NCBI RefSeq assembly: GCF_023715205.1 | Contig: NZ_JAMBNR010000009.1 | Coordinates: 62,001-126,000 of the forward strand | Reading direction: 5' to 3' | Length of the DNA stretch: 64,000 nt | Source: Mesobacillus maritimus | GTDB lineage: Bacteria; Bacillota; Bacilli; Bacillales; Cytobacillaceae | Part shown: piece after piece, positions 50,382 through 59,081 of the stretch | How the letters are laid out: every line of letters begins with the position of its first letter | Position numbering within the stretch: position 1 is the first letter of the stretch | Program-made: the position numbers and the translations under genes | The notes under the pieces: generated by a model | What the model saw: only the letters and a program-made list of their open reading frames with translations | Databases searched by the model: none | Told to the model about the DNA's origin: nothing

Positions 50382-52376
50382 TTGAAAAAAGCAATCATCC
50401 TTATGACATTGATTTTAACCATGATTTTGGCTGGGTGCATGAGCAAGGATCCGACGCCAGATGAGCGGTTTTCAGAGTACGTAAAGCTTTGGAATGATCA
50501 AAAGTTTGACGAAATGTATGACTATTTATCAACTACAGCGAAGGAAGCCATCACAAAAGAGGAATTTGTTAATCGTTATAATAAAATTTATCAGGATCTT
50601 GAAATTGATAAGCTTGACGTTCACTTTACCTTGCCTGAGGAAGAAGCGGAATATGAGGAGCAGGCCGAGTTTCCATATGCAGTGAGCATGGAAAGTATTG
50701 CTGGTCCGATTGAATTTGACCATCAAGCAGCGCTTGTAAAAGAAAAGCGAGACGACAATACCAACTGGTATCTCAATTGGGACACAACGTACATATTTCC
50801 TGAATTAGAAGCGGAAGATAAAATCAATTTTGATCGTGTTCCCGCAGTGCGCGGCAGTATTTTGGATCGTCGTGGCAATGGGCTGGCGATTAACGGAACA
50901 GCGATGCAAGTTGGCGTTGTCCCAGAGAAGATGGACGACAACACCGTTTCCAAGTTAAGTAAGCTTTTAAACATGAGTGAAGACCAAATCAACAAGCAGC
51001 TTAACGCGTCGTGGGTGAAACCAAACTTATTTGTTCCATTAAAAAACATCAATAAAAACGATGAAGCATTGAAAGATGAATTATTTAAAGTAAGCGGCGT
51101 AACGAGCATGGAAGTGGGGGCGCGTGAGTATCCTTATGGCGAGGATGTTTCGCATCTTGTTGGGTATGTCGCGAAGGTGACGGCCGATGACCTCGAAAAG
51201 AATGAAGGCAAAGGTTATACCGCAAACGATTATATCGGCAAGCGTGGGCTTGAGCAGGTGTATGAAGAACGTTTGCGTGGCACGAGTGGCGTGAAAATTT
51301 CAATTGCCAAAGCCAATGGATCGGAAGTTGTGTTGGCAGAAAAGCCAGTAGAAGATGGCGAGGACGTGCAGTTAACGATTGATGTTGTGCTACAACAACA
51401 GATATACGACCAACTGAAAGGCAAGGCAGGCACAGCGGCTGCGATTGACCCGGTCACAGGGGAGACGCTAGCGTTGGTGAGTGCGCCTGGATTTGATCCG
51501 AATGCGGAAACACTAGGGATGACCGCGGCGGAGCGTGAACAGATTCAAGAAGAGAATCCCATGCAGCCATACTTGAACCGTTTCCGAGCAACTTATGTAC
51601 CAGGTTCGGTTATGAAGCCGATTACTGCTGCAGTTGGCTTGAATGCGGGTAAAATCAAGCTGGATACGGTGTATGAAATCACCGAGAAGCAATGGCAGCC
51701 GGACAAGTCATGGGGTGACTACAAAGTTACTCGTTATACAAACTTAGTCGGCGACGTTGACCTTGAAAAAGCAATGATCTATTCGGATAATATTTATTTT
51801 GCGCGTACGGCGCTTGAAATGGGCAAAGACGAGTTTACGGCAGGGTTAAAGCAGTTTGGATTTGAGGAGATGGAATATGCTTATCCAATCGAAGCTTCTC
51901 AAATTGGGAAAATGGAAAACGACATGTTGCTCGCAGACTCTGGTTATGGTCAAGGACATATTGAGATGAACATTCTTCATTTGGCCGCGACTTATACCCC
52001 ATTTGTTAATGACGGTAACTTGATCAAACCAATTTTATTAAGTGAAGAAGAACCAAATCAAGTTTGGGTTGAAAACATTGTGAGCCCTGAAGTGGCAAAA
52101 GGAATCAACTCGATGCTAACGAAAGTGGTCAGTGATCCGCATGGGACAGCGCATGTGGCTTATCGCAAAGACTTGCCACTCGCGGGGAAAACAGGGACAG
52201 CCGAAATCAAAGACAAACAAGGGGCAAAAGGCCGCGAGCTTGGTTGGTTTGTCGGCTATAACCCAGAAAAGCCAGATTTATTGATTAGCATGATGATTGA
52301 AGATGTTCAAGATGGTGCGGGTTCAAGGTCGGCGATTACGAGTGTTCAAAATGTGTTTATAGCAGAAAAAGAATAA
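50382..52376 (+). CDS. pbpC: Class B penicillin-binding protein, lipoprotein (PBP3/PbpC-like)
   Basis: 664 aa transpeptidase. Signal peptide with lipobox LAGC (C19), so membrane-anchored by lipid. NTF2-like MecA_N domain (about 25-145), PBP dimerisation domain (about 150-330) and transpeptidase domain with S409-V-M-K412 (PGSVMKP), S468-D-N470 and K603-T-G. Same layout as B. subtilis PbpC and staphylococcal PBP2a, a family with low beta-lactam affinity. The TTG start at 50382 has GGAGGGAGG upstream; an ATG at 50364 overlaps that site and would precede the signal peptide. In B. subtilis pbpC lies elsewhere. Confidence 0.9.
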   Translation: MKKAIILMTLILTMILAGCMSKDPTPDERFSEYVKLWNDQKFDEMYDYLSTTAKEAITKEEFVNRYNKIYQDLEIDKLDVHFTLPEEEAEYEEQAEFPYAVSMESIAGPIEFDHQAALVKEKRDDNTNWYLNWDTTYIFPELEAEDKINFDRVPAVRGSILDRRGNGLAINGTAMQVGVVPEKMDDNTVSKLSKLLNMSEDQINKQLNASWVKPNLFVPLKNINKNDEALKDELFKVSGVTSMEVGAREYPYGEDVSHLVGYVAKVTADDLEKNEGKGYTANDYIGKRGLEQVYEERLRGTSGVKISIAKANGSEVVLAEKPVEDGEDVQLTIDVVLQQQIYDQLKGKAGTAAAIDPVTGETLALVSAPGFDPNAETLGMTAAEREQIQEENPMQPYLNRFRATYVPGSVMKPITAAVGLNAGKIKLDTVYEITEKQWQPDKSWGDYKVTRYTNLVGDVDLEKAMIYSDNIYFARTALEMGKDEFTAGLKQFGFEEMEYAYPIEASQIGKMENDMLLADSGYGQGHIEMNILHLAATYTPFVNDGNLIKPILLSEEEPNQVWVENIVSPEVAKGINSMLTKVVSDPHGTAHVAYRKDLPLAGKTGTAEIKDKQGAKGRELGWFVGYNPEKPDLLISMMIEDVQDGAGSRSAITSVQNVFIAEKE

Positions 52377-52387
52377 GTCACGTTTAA

Positions 52388-52419
52388 AAACCAGAGGAGA
52401 AAATCCTCTGGTTTTTTTT
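52388..52419 (+). terminator. Terminator of the PBP gene
   Basis: AAACCAGAGGA / TCCTCTGGTTT followed by TTTTT. Confidence 0.9.
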
Positions 52420-52644
52420 CGACATCCATAAACCTTTCCCTCACAAGGATGAAGCGAAACAGTAGTCAGTTGTCGACAAACATTGCGGAAACTTTCTCTT
52501 GACCCTAATGGGTGAAATATGGATAATAAAAATTATCCAATTTTCTAAAAATTAAATAAAATGTAACAAAAGGTGGAACTTTGGGTTCGACTGTTTTCAA
52601 GACCTGTAGGATTGTTAGCGCTTACAATTTAGGGGGTGGAGTGT

Positions 52645-52827
52645 ATGCTAGCATTATTAGTTTTTATGGCCATTACAGGAGTTTCCCTAATTTTGGCCTT
52701 GCGAAAGAAGAAAACCATTTTTCTAATGGTCCCATTTTTAAGCATCTTTGTTTATTTTCTAATTCAAGTCATCATGGTTCCTGCACCATTTTTTGAAACC
52801 GTCCGATTTATCTTTAGCTTAAGTTAA
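52645..52827 (+). CDS. Small two-helix membrane protein of unknown function
   Basis: 60 aa, nearly all hydrophobic: helix about 2-20 (LALLVFMAITGVSLILAL), a basic turn RKKKT, and a second helix about 26-46. ATG at 52645 with AGGGGGTGGAG upstream. I do not recognise a family. It lies 82 bp before the DUF4212 symporter subunit on the same strand with no clear terminator between, so it may be part of that transport unit. Confidence 0.6.
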   Translation: MLALLVFMAITGVSLILALRKKKTIFLMVPFLSIFVYFLIQVIMVPAPFFETVRFIFSLS

Positions 52828-52908
52828 TCGGCGCCAGCATGATAATTTTGAGAAAGGAGGTCCATGTTTCCCGCTGTTTCAAATATTGTGGATAAAAGGG
52901 GTGGAAGG

Positions 52909-53214
52909 ATGAAGAAAATCGATAAAGCAGTAGCGGATCAATATTTCCGGGAAAAGAATCGGTATATGATCCTCTATTTTGTCATTTGGTTTGTTGTGTC
53001 ATATGGAGTGGTGCTGTTCGCTGAGCCACTAAGTGAAATCACGATTATGGGGGGGTTCCCGTTCCACTATTTCATGGGAGCACAAGGAGCCGTCGTGACG
53101 TTTATTATTCTTTTATTTGTGAATGCAAAGGTTGGCGACATGATTGATAAAAAGTACGGCATTGATGAAGAGCAAAATGTAAGACTTAGTGCTGGGAAAA
53201 GTGTCGATCATTAA
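52909..53214 (+). CDS. DUF4212 small subunit of a sodium:solute symporter
   Basis: 101 aa with two membrane helices (about 20-40 and 60-82). The family pattern YFREKNRYMILYFVIWFVVSYGVVLF...IGGFPFHYFMGAQGAV is clear (here MGGFPFHYFM). Such proteins are encoded before VC_2705-type sodium:solute symporters and are thought to form a complex with them. ATG at 52909 with GGGGTGGAAGG; an in-frame upstream start at 52864 would add unrelated residues. Confidence 0.88.
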   Translation: MKKIDKAVADQYFREKNRYMILYFVIWFVVSYGVVLFAEPLSEITIMGGFPFHYFMGAQGAVVTFIILLFVNAKVGDMIDKKYGIDEEQNVRLSAGKSVDH

Positions 53215-53287
53215 GAGCGTGTTAGTGGGAGAGAGGTAGGATGTCTGACAGTCCATCCTGAGGAGGTAGGAAGCCAGGCTAGAGAGA

Positions 53288-53455
53288 TGAACAGGTAATA
53301 GACTGGAAAAGTAGTTAAGGTGGGAGGTCTGATTGAAACAAGGTAGGATGTCGGACTTGAACAGTGAAACATGATGAGGTAGTAGGATTAGAGCTCAGAC
53401 TTGAACAGGTCAACTTTAAAGGGGTAGAAGTTAGGGTTTTTGACCTGAACAGGAA
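53288..53455 (+). repeat. Degenerate tandem repeat, ~44-46-bp period, between the symporter subunits
   Basis: TGAACAGG-like words start at 53288, 53334 (TGAAACA), 53358, 53402 and 53446, with GGTAGGAT, GTAGGATT and GTAGAAGTTAGG following in each unit. Spacing is 46, 24, 44 and 44 bp. The repeat fills the 267-bp gap between the two subunits of one transporter. The whole block is purine-rich on the + strand. Confidence 0.6.
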
Positions 53456-53481
53456 ATTGCACTAGCAAAGGGGGAAAACGT

Positions 53482-55143
53482 TTGGATACTCAATTTTTGG
53501 TCTCATTTGCGATTATTATTGCGACATTTGCACTTTATATCGGGATCGCGATTTTTAACAAAGCGAAAGCAACATCTGACTTTTATGTAGCTAGTCGTGG
53601 CGTACCGCCGATTTTTAATGGAATGGCTATCGGCGCGGACTGGATGAGTGCCGCGTCCTTTATTGGGATGGCTGGTACGATTATGTTGCTTGGTTACGAT
53701 GGACTGGCTTACATCATGGGATGGACAGGTGGTTACTTATTATTAACGTTCTTGTTGGCGCCACAGCTGCGAAAGTATGGGCGCTATACGGTGCCAGAAT
53801 TTATTGGTGACCGTTATGATAGCCATACAGCGCGCGTGATTGCGGCAATCTGTACGATTGCGATTTCCTTTACTTACTCGGTTGGTCAGTTATCGGGTTC
53901 TGGTGTGGTTATCGGTCGCTTGTTTGAAATTGATGCCAAACTTGGGACCATGATTGGGGTTGTGTTGATTGCCTTTTATGCGGCCTTCGGGGGGATGAAA
54001 GGGATCACATGGACACAGGTAGCGCAGTATCTAGTCTTAATTATTGCTTATTTGATTCCTGTTATTTTTATGAGCTTGCAGCTTACGAGTAGTGCTTTGC
54101 CATGGCTTTCCTATGGTGAGCTGGTTGGGAAAATGGGGGAGCTAGATCGTGAGCTTGGGATTTCAGAGTACTTTGCTCCGTTTACAAACGGTACAAAATG
54201 GCAGTTCTTGGCCTTAATGTTTACGTTGATGTGTGGAACGGCGGGCTTGCCGCACGTTATTGTTCGTTTTTACACGGTGTCAACAATGAAAGCTGCACGT
54301 TGGTCTGGGGCTTGGGCACTTTTGTTTATCGGACTTTTATATTTATCTGCTCCGGCTTATGCCGCGTTCTCTCGCTTTATTTTAATGACAAAGATTGCTG
54401 GCAGTAAAATTACCGAACTTCCTGCGTGGACGAAATCATGGATTGATACAGGGAAACTGCAGTTGGCGGACGGCAATAGCGATGGCGTTCTTCAATGGAA
54501 CGAATTAATCATCTCAAATGACATCGTCGTTATGGCGACACCGGAAATTGCCAATCTTGGTGTGTTTGTTATCGGGCTTGTCGCAGCTGGTGCGATGGCC
54601 GCGGCATTATCGACAGCTGGTGGCTTGATGATTTCAATTTCCTCCGCCTTTGCGCATGATATTTTCTACCGTGTGTGGAAGCCGAATGCGACGGAAAAGA
54701 CGCGTCTATCTGTTGGACGTTGGTCGATTGTTGTTGCAACGTTGCTTGCTGGTTTAATCGCGTTGAATCCGCCGGGAGCGATTACGCAGATTGTGGCTTG
54801 GGCGTTTGCGCTCGCAACCGGAACGTTCTTCCCAGCGCTCGTGCTCGGGGTTTGGTGGAAGCGTTCAAATGCACAAGGGGTCATTGCTGGATTGCTTATT
54901 GGTTTGGCGGTCACACTTGGGTACATTTTCGCCGCGAAATACGGCGGGTTTACGATTTTAGGAATCATTGACACTGGCGCGGGTGTCTTTGGGGCAATCG
55001 CAGCCTTCTTAGCGAACATCATTGTGTCGCTCGCTACTGCAGCACCGTCACAAAAGATTCAAGAAGAAGTGCTCGACTTGCGCTATCCAGAGCAAATGGT
55101 CTACAAAGATGGCGAAGTGTGGATGAATGAAGAAAAAGCATAA
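53482..55143 (+). CDS. Sodium:solute symporter, large subunit (VC_2705/acetate-permease-like)
   Basis: 553 aa, about 12-13 membrane helices of the SSS family. TSDFYVASRGVPPIFNGMAIGADWMSAASFIGMAG and the Na-site helix are typical. Substrate not certain: close relatives are annotated as acetate, propionate or generic solute transporters. Residues 330-341 (DGNSDGVLQWNE, nt 54469-54504) in a loop form a complete EF-hand Ca2+-binding pattern. TTG start at 53482 with AAAGGGGGAAAAC. It overlaps the DUF294 gene by 17 bp, implying coupled translation. Confidence 0.88.
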   Translation: MDTQFLVSFAIIIATFALYIGIAIFNKAKATSDFYVASRGVPPIFNGMAIGADWMSAASFIGMAGTIMLLGYDGLAYIMGWTGGYLLLTFLLAPQLRKYGRYTVPEFIGDRYDSHTARVIAAICTIAISFTYSVGQLSGSGVVIGRLFEIDAKLGTMIGVVLIAFYAAFGGMKGITWTQVAQYLVLIIAYLIPVIFMSLQLTSSALPWLSYGELVGKMGELDRELGISEYFAPFTNGTKWQFLALMFTLMCGTAGLPHVIVRFYTVSTMKAARWSGAWALLFIGLLYLSAPAYAAFSRFILMTKIAGSKITELPAWTKSWIDTGKLQLADGNSDGVLQWNELIISNDIVVMATPEIANLGVFVIGLVAAGAMAAALSTAGGLMISISSAFAHDIFYRVWKPNATEKTRLSVGRWSIVVATLLAGLIALNPPGAITQIVAWAFALATGTFFPALVLGVWWKRSNAQGVIAGLLIGLAVTLGYIFAAKYGGFTILGIIDTGAGVFGAIAAFLANIIVSLATAAPSQKIQEEVLDLRYPEQMVYKDGEVWMNEEKA

Positions 55144-57031
55144 TCACGAGATTTGGGAGGCTGTGCAGCTTCACCCTTTGTTTCAAGGGGTGGAGCAAAG
55201 CACGGCCCTTTCCCTTGTTGGCGAGTGTGAATGGCGGCATTATTCGAAACATGAAATCATTCTGGAGGCCGAAGAACCGCGCAACGGCCTTTTGTTGATT
55301 TTAGCCGGCATGGCAGAAGTGTTTATTGAAGACGAGGTTTTGGAGGTTCTTCATAAAAATGAACTGATTGGCTTTTCGAGCTTAGCAGGGGCGTTGGGTT
55401 TGTCAGCAGTTGACGTCCCAGCTACGGTGCAGGTGAGAGCGGTGGAGGACCTCGAGACACTGTGGATTCCTTATCCTGTTTTGCGACAGCGGTGGCAAGA
55501 CCCTGAGGTGATGACGTATTTGCTCACGCAGGCCACAGTGAGGCTGAGAGATGTGTATGCTTCCTTGGCTGAACAAGTGAGGTTAGCGCGTGAGTTTGGT
55601 GAAACAGACGCGTTTATGGTGCGCGTGCAAGATGTGATGGTGGAAAACTTGGTAACCGTTGCTCCAGAGGTTGCGGCTCAGGAAGTGGCCGTGAAGATGT
55701 CTGAAGGGCGGTCTAGCTCGGTGTTGGTGATGGACGGTGGAAAGCTGGTGGGAATAATCACGGAGCGGGATATCGTCCAGCGTGTGGTCGCTAAAGGGAA
55801 GTCATTTGGGGTGGCTGCACGTGAAGTGATGACAGAGCGGCCAAGGACGATATCGCGGTTCGCCTATTATTACGAAGCCATTTCTGAAATGCTGTTAACC
55901 GGGATCAAACATTTGCCGGTTGTTGACGGTGGAAAGACAGTTGGGATTGTGACTCTGTCGGACTTGTTTCGGAAAAAGAACGCTAGTGTCATGAAGACGA
56001 TTAAATCGATTGAAGAGGCGGATGAGGAGTCACTGCCTTTGATTAAGAATGCCATCTATGAACTGACGGAGACGTTGATCAAGGAAAAAGTGCCTGCGTT
56101 GTCGTTGTTGGAGGTTGTGACGGCGTTATATGATCGCGTGGTCGGGCGTGTGGTCGCGTTGGCAGTGGAGAGAGTTGAGCGGGATGGTGGTGCAGGTTCA
56201 GGTTCGGCGGTGGATGATGATGGGGCTGAGTGTCAGGCTAAGTTTGCGTTCTTTCTAATGGGCTCCGGCGGCCGTGGTGAGCAATTTAAATTGACCGACC
56301 AAGATCATTTTCTTGTTTATGAGGATGGTGGCGATCCGGTTTATTTTAAACAATTAGGTTGTGAGATTACCAGGCTATTAGAGGTCGTCGGCTATGCGCG
56401 TTGCCAAGGTGGGATGATGGCGAGTGAGGAGCTGTGGCGCGGTTCGGTGAGTCAGTGGCAAGAGCGAGTTCGACAGTGGATGATGCGGTCAACGAATGAA
56501 AACCTGCTGTTGGCGCAAAATTTCTTTTCGTATCGGGTTGTATCGGGTGGCGATACGGGGGTGGCGACCCAACTTGAGCGTGTTATCACCGAGTTGTTAG
56601 GGCGTTCGAAAATCTTTTTGTATCGGTTAGCTCAAGCGGAACGTGCTCATGGGCATATTCCTGAGCTCGACCAACCGATTCTTTCTCTCTTTAAAATGGG
56701 TCGGAAAACAATTGAGTTGAAGAAAGAAGTGCTGTTTCCGTATCACCATAGTTTGCAAATTTTAGCGTTGGTGCATGGTGTGGTGAGTGGGACGCCAGTT
56801 AAGAAAGTGGACGCTTTGCAAGTGAAGGGCGTGTTCACCGCGGATTTTGCCGGCGATCTTAAAGCGGCTGCGGAACAGGTTCTTTCTTTATATATCAAAC
56901 TAAAATGGAAGGACGGCGGAACAGTACTGAATCTACACAGCTTATCCACACGTGAGAAGGAAGAATTGATTTTGAGTTTAAATACATTGCGAGAGTTGCA
57001 GGGGATGGTGTTTGCGCGGTTTTCGGTGTGA
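55127..57031 (+). CDS. cNMP-binding / CBS / DUF294 nucleotidyltransferase-like regulator
   Basis: 634 aa, soluble. Order: cyclic-nucleotide-binding-like beta-barrel (about 15-125), two CBS domains (about 165-285), a GlnD-like nucleotidyltransferase motif GSGGRGEQFKLTDQDHFLVYED (379-400), and a DUF294 C-terminal helical domain (about 470-630). The family is repeatedly found beside DUF4212 symporters and is presumed to regulate them, perhaps by sensing adenine nucleotides. Starts inside the symporter gene (ATG 55127). From about 56160 there is a Gly/Ser/Asp-rich low-complexity insert (GGAGSGSAVDDDG, about 354-366). Confidence 0.9.
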   Translation: MKKKHNHEIWEAVQLHPLFQGVEQSTALSLVGECEWRHYSKHEIILEAEEPRNGLLLILAGMAEVFIEDEVLEVLHKNELIGFSSLAGALGLSAVDVPATVQVRAVEDLETLWIPYPVLRQRWQDPEVMTYLLTQATVRLRDVYASLAEQVRLAREFGETDAFMVRVQDVMVENLVTVAPEVAAQEVAVKMSEGRSSSVLVMDGGKLVGIITERDIVQRVVAKGKSFGVAAREVMTERPRTISRFAYYYEAISEMLLTGIKHLPVVDGGKTVGIVTLSDLFRKKNASVMKTIKSIEEADEESLPLIKNAIYELTETLIKEKVPALSLLEVVTALYDRVVGRVVALAVERVERDGGAGSGSAVDDDGAECQAKFAFFLMGSGGRGEQFKLTDQDHFLVYEDGGDPVYFKQLGCEITRLLEVVGYARCQGGMMASEELWRGSVSQWQERVRQWMMRSTNENLLLAQNFFSYRVVSGGDTGVATQLERVITELLGRSKIFLYRLAQAERAHGHIPELDQPILSLFKMGRKTIELKKEVLFPYHHSLQILALVHGVVSGTPVKKVDALQVKGVFTADFAGDLKAAAEQVLSLYIKLKWKDGGTVLNLHSLSTREKEELILSLNTLRELQGMVFARFSV

Positions 57032-57084
57032 TCTTGACTGAAAATTAACACTCTAGGTCTTGCTTGTTGGGGTTTTATGAAAAG

Positions 57085-57345
57085 ATATTCTGCATGAACC
57101 CCAGTTTATCCGCTGTAGGGAGAATAAGGTGAGCAGGATATCCGCTGTAGAGCGAATAAATGACAGTTCAGGCGCTGGATATTCGCCGTTAGAGCAGTTT
57201 TATTCGCCGTTAACCCCAGTTTATTCGCTGTAGGGAGAATAAGGCGAGAAGGATATCCGCTGTAGAGCGAATAAATGACAGTTCGAGCACTGGATATCCA
57301 CCGTGAACCCTAGTTTATCCGCCGTAGAGCGAATAACCACAGGGT
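57085..57345 (+). repeat. Array of palindromic ~20-bp modules with a 115-bp higher-order period
   Basis: CCCCAGTTTAT(C/T)CGCTGTAGGGAGAATAA occurs at 57099 and 57214, 115 bp apart, and decayed at about 57308. Within each unit are modules of the form TATCCGCTGTAGAGCGAATA and TATTCGCCGTTA. The module is the same as in the array at 48541. It fills the 329-bp gap between the DUF294 gene and the exonuclease gene. Confidence 0.8.
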
Positions 57346-57360
57346 TGAAAGGAGGTCTCA

Positions 57361-58011
57361 ATGCGTTTTTGGCGGAAAAACAAATCAGTCAATTGTCCGC
57401 TTTGTTATGACAGCATACCGCTGTCTACACCGGTCGAGGATTTAACTTTTATTGTGTTTGATACGGAGACAACTGGGTTTAAGGTAGGAGCTGATGATCG
57501 GATAATTGAGATTGGAGCTGTACCGATTCGTGGGATGCAGGTTCGGGACGAGGAGTTCTTTCAAACGTATGTGAATCCGAAACGACAAATTTCTCAGGAA
57601 ATAAGTGAATTAACGTCGATTACAGCGGATAAAGTCGAACAAGCTCCTGAAGCGATACAAGCGATACAAAGCTTTTTTGATTATGTTCAATCTTTTGAGG
57701 CGGTGGCATTGGTCGGGCATTATGTGAGCTTCGACCAGCTGGCACTCAAACATGAATTAAAACGTGCAGGGCGCGTGTTAAAAGGAATGCAGACGATTGA
57801 TACGCTCGATGTGATTGGTGCGCTTGCACCGTCATACGATATGCGCGATCTGGAGCGATACGCGATGATCTTTGGCACGCGGATTTATGAGCGCCACAGT
57901 GCGTTGGGCGATGCGCTGACAACGGCCTATCTTTTTACCGAACTTCTTCGGCTTTTGAAAGCGAAGACTTGGGGAGATGTTATCTCTGCGTCGCTAAAAT
58001 CAGGTTCTTAA
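57361..58011 (+). CDS. DnaQ-like 3'-5' exonuclease domain protein
   Basis: 216 aa. DEDDh exonuclease with D34 and E36 (FDTETTGF), D125 (GHYVSFDQLAL) and H179/D184 (ERHSALGDAL). It is a stand-alone epsilon-type domain with a short Cys-containing N-terminus (NCPLCYDS). Genes of this type commonly follow DUF294 proteins in symporter clusters; the link in function is not understood. ATG at 57361 with AAAGGAGGTCTCA. Substrate, DNA or RNA, not predictable. Confidence 0.88.
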   Translation: MRFWRKNKSVNCPLCYDSIPLSTPVEDLTFIVFDTETTGFKVGADDRIIEIGAVPIRGMQVRDEEFFQTYVNPKRQISQEISELTSITADKVEQAPEAIQAIQSFFDYVQSFEAVALVGHYVSFDQLALKHELKRAGRVLKGMQTIDTLDVIGALAPSYDMRDLERYAMIFGTRIYERHSALGDALTTAYLFTELLRLLKAKTWGDVISASLKSGS

Positions 58012-58086
58012 CGTAGTTATTTAACGTAAATAATTAAAATTTTCTGAAAAAACATACGTATTCCTTGTCCTTATTGTCTTTTTCGT

Positions 58087-58115
58087 GCATATATTCGTAT
58101 CCAAGCTAATAGAAT
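58087..58115 (+). promoter_or_regulatory. Candidate sigma-E promoter of spoIIID
   Basis: GCATATA (58087-58093), 14-nt spacer, AATAGAAT (58108-58115) against KMATATT and CATACAMT (6 of 8 in the -10). spoIIID is a sigma-E gene. This gives a leader of about 200 nt. Confidence 0.5.
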
Positions 58116-58225
58116 GGTTACAAACCTGTCAAAGAGAGTGTTTGAGGTGAGGAGTCGTTATTGTGTATAGGAATTCAGCCGGAGTCATGATTAATTCTAG
58201 TAATGTTTAGAGGGCCAGGCCTTCT

Positions 58226-58248
58226 CCGCACAAGGTAGGATCGTGCGG
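58226..58248 (+). promoter_or_regulatory. Hairpin in the spoIIID leader
   Basis: CCGCAC (58226-58231) / GTGCGG (58243-58248), about 75 nt before the start codon. Not followed by a U-tract. Role unknown. The rest of the 309-bp gap before spoIIID shows no gene. Confidence 0.4.
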
Positions 58249-58320
58249 TACCAGTATTTTACGAGATAAAGCGAGTCTCATTTCACACTTCTCACATCCA
58301 ATTTAGGGAGGGCGAGTGGT

Positions 58321-58593
58321 GTGCACGATTACATCAAAGAGAGAACCATCAAGATTGGAAAGTATATCGTGGAGACGAAGAAAACAGTTCGCGTGATTGC
58401 GAAAGAGTTTGGCGTATCCAAAAGTACAGTCCATAAAGACTTGACGGAAAGACTGCCTGAAATCAATCCGGAACTAGCAAATGAAGTAAAGGAAATTCTC
58501 GATTATCATAAATCGATTCGCCATTTAAGAGGCGGCGAAGCAACCAAACTAAAGTATCGAAAAGAAGAAAGAGAAGGGGAGCCAGTAAAATAA
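58321..58593 (+). CDS. spoIIID: Sporulation transcriptional regulator SpoIIID
   Basis: 90 aa, mother-cell DNA-binding protein that activates and represses sigma-E genes. The helix-turn-helix is VIAKEFGVSKSTVHKDL (about 25-41), and a basic C-terminus (KLKYRKEEREG) gives the second DNA contact. GTG start at 58321 after AGGGAGGGCGAG. Almost the same sequence as in B. subtilis. Confidence 0.97.
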   Translation: MHDYIKERTIKIGKYIVETKKTVRVIAKEFGVSKSTVHKDLTERLPEINPELANEVKEILDYHKSIRHLRGGEATKLKYRKEEREGEPVK

Positions 58594-58690
58594 GCCTTCC
58601 TTCCGTCTCCAAACGATTACACTTTTCATCAACCTAAAGTTTTAAAAGAGTAAAGGGGTAAAGAGCCATGTCCATTGGACAGGGATAAAA

Positions 58691-58721
58691 GGCGAGTGCC
58701 GTCATTGGGCAGTCGTCTTTT
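58691..58721 (+). terminator. Probable terminator of spoIIID
   Basis: GGCGAGTGCC-GTCATT-GGGCAGTCGTC with imperfect pairing, followed by TTTTTAA. A small TGTCC-ATT-GGACA stem (58669-58681) lies just before it. Confidence 0.55.
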
Positions 58722-58737
58722 TAATTTCTTTGAGAAA

Positions 58738-58860
58738 TTGTCTAGCTTAAACGGCTAGGGCTCGGGTCATAAGTCAATTCGTCAAGAAGGTTAAAGACAA
58801 CCTTCAGGGCGGATTGACTTATACATGTCGCGCCTGGGCAAGCCGCCTCCACTTTTCTTA
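58738..58860 (-). repeat. Dispersed inverted-repeat element, copy 5, opposite orientation
   Basis: Begins ttgtctagcttaaacggcta and ends gcaagccgcctccacttttc, the reverse complement of the layout of copy 1. The interior carries AAGTCAATTC...GATTGACTT and AAGGTT-AAAGAC-AACCTT hairpins. A further TGTCTAGCT fragment follows at 58862. It occupies part of the 681-bp spoIIID-mbl gap; 58900-59080 shows nothing recognisable. Confidence 0.8.
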
Positions 58861-59081
58861 GTGTCTAGCTTTCAGCAGTTAGGGGTTGCGGTCATATGTC
58901 TAGCTGTTGCATCTGGCTGTCGGATCGCCTTGATTTGAGATTGGACGTCATGAGGATGGCTGCATCTTTTTCGTTCAACCCGACATCTGAGGTATGCCTA
59001 TCGCCTCTAAAGCAATACTTTTATGCAAAATGGATAAACCACCTGCAAATGGAAAGGCTGTAAAATAAGGTCTTAAGTCAT

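Noticed and set aside
52470-52479. TTGTCGACAA as a double 0A box
   Set aside because: Each half differs from the core by one base, the site is a simple palindrome, and no sporulation gene follows.
56942-56950. Perfect DnaA box inside the DUF294 gene
   Set aside because: Single isolated copy with no neighbours; chance is a sufficient explanation, unlike the cluster at 15183.
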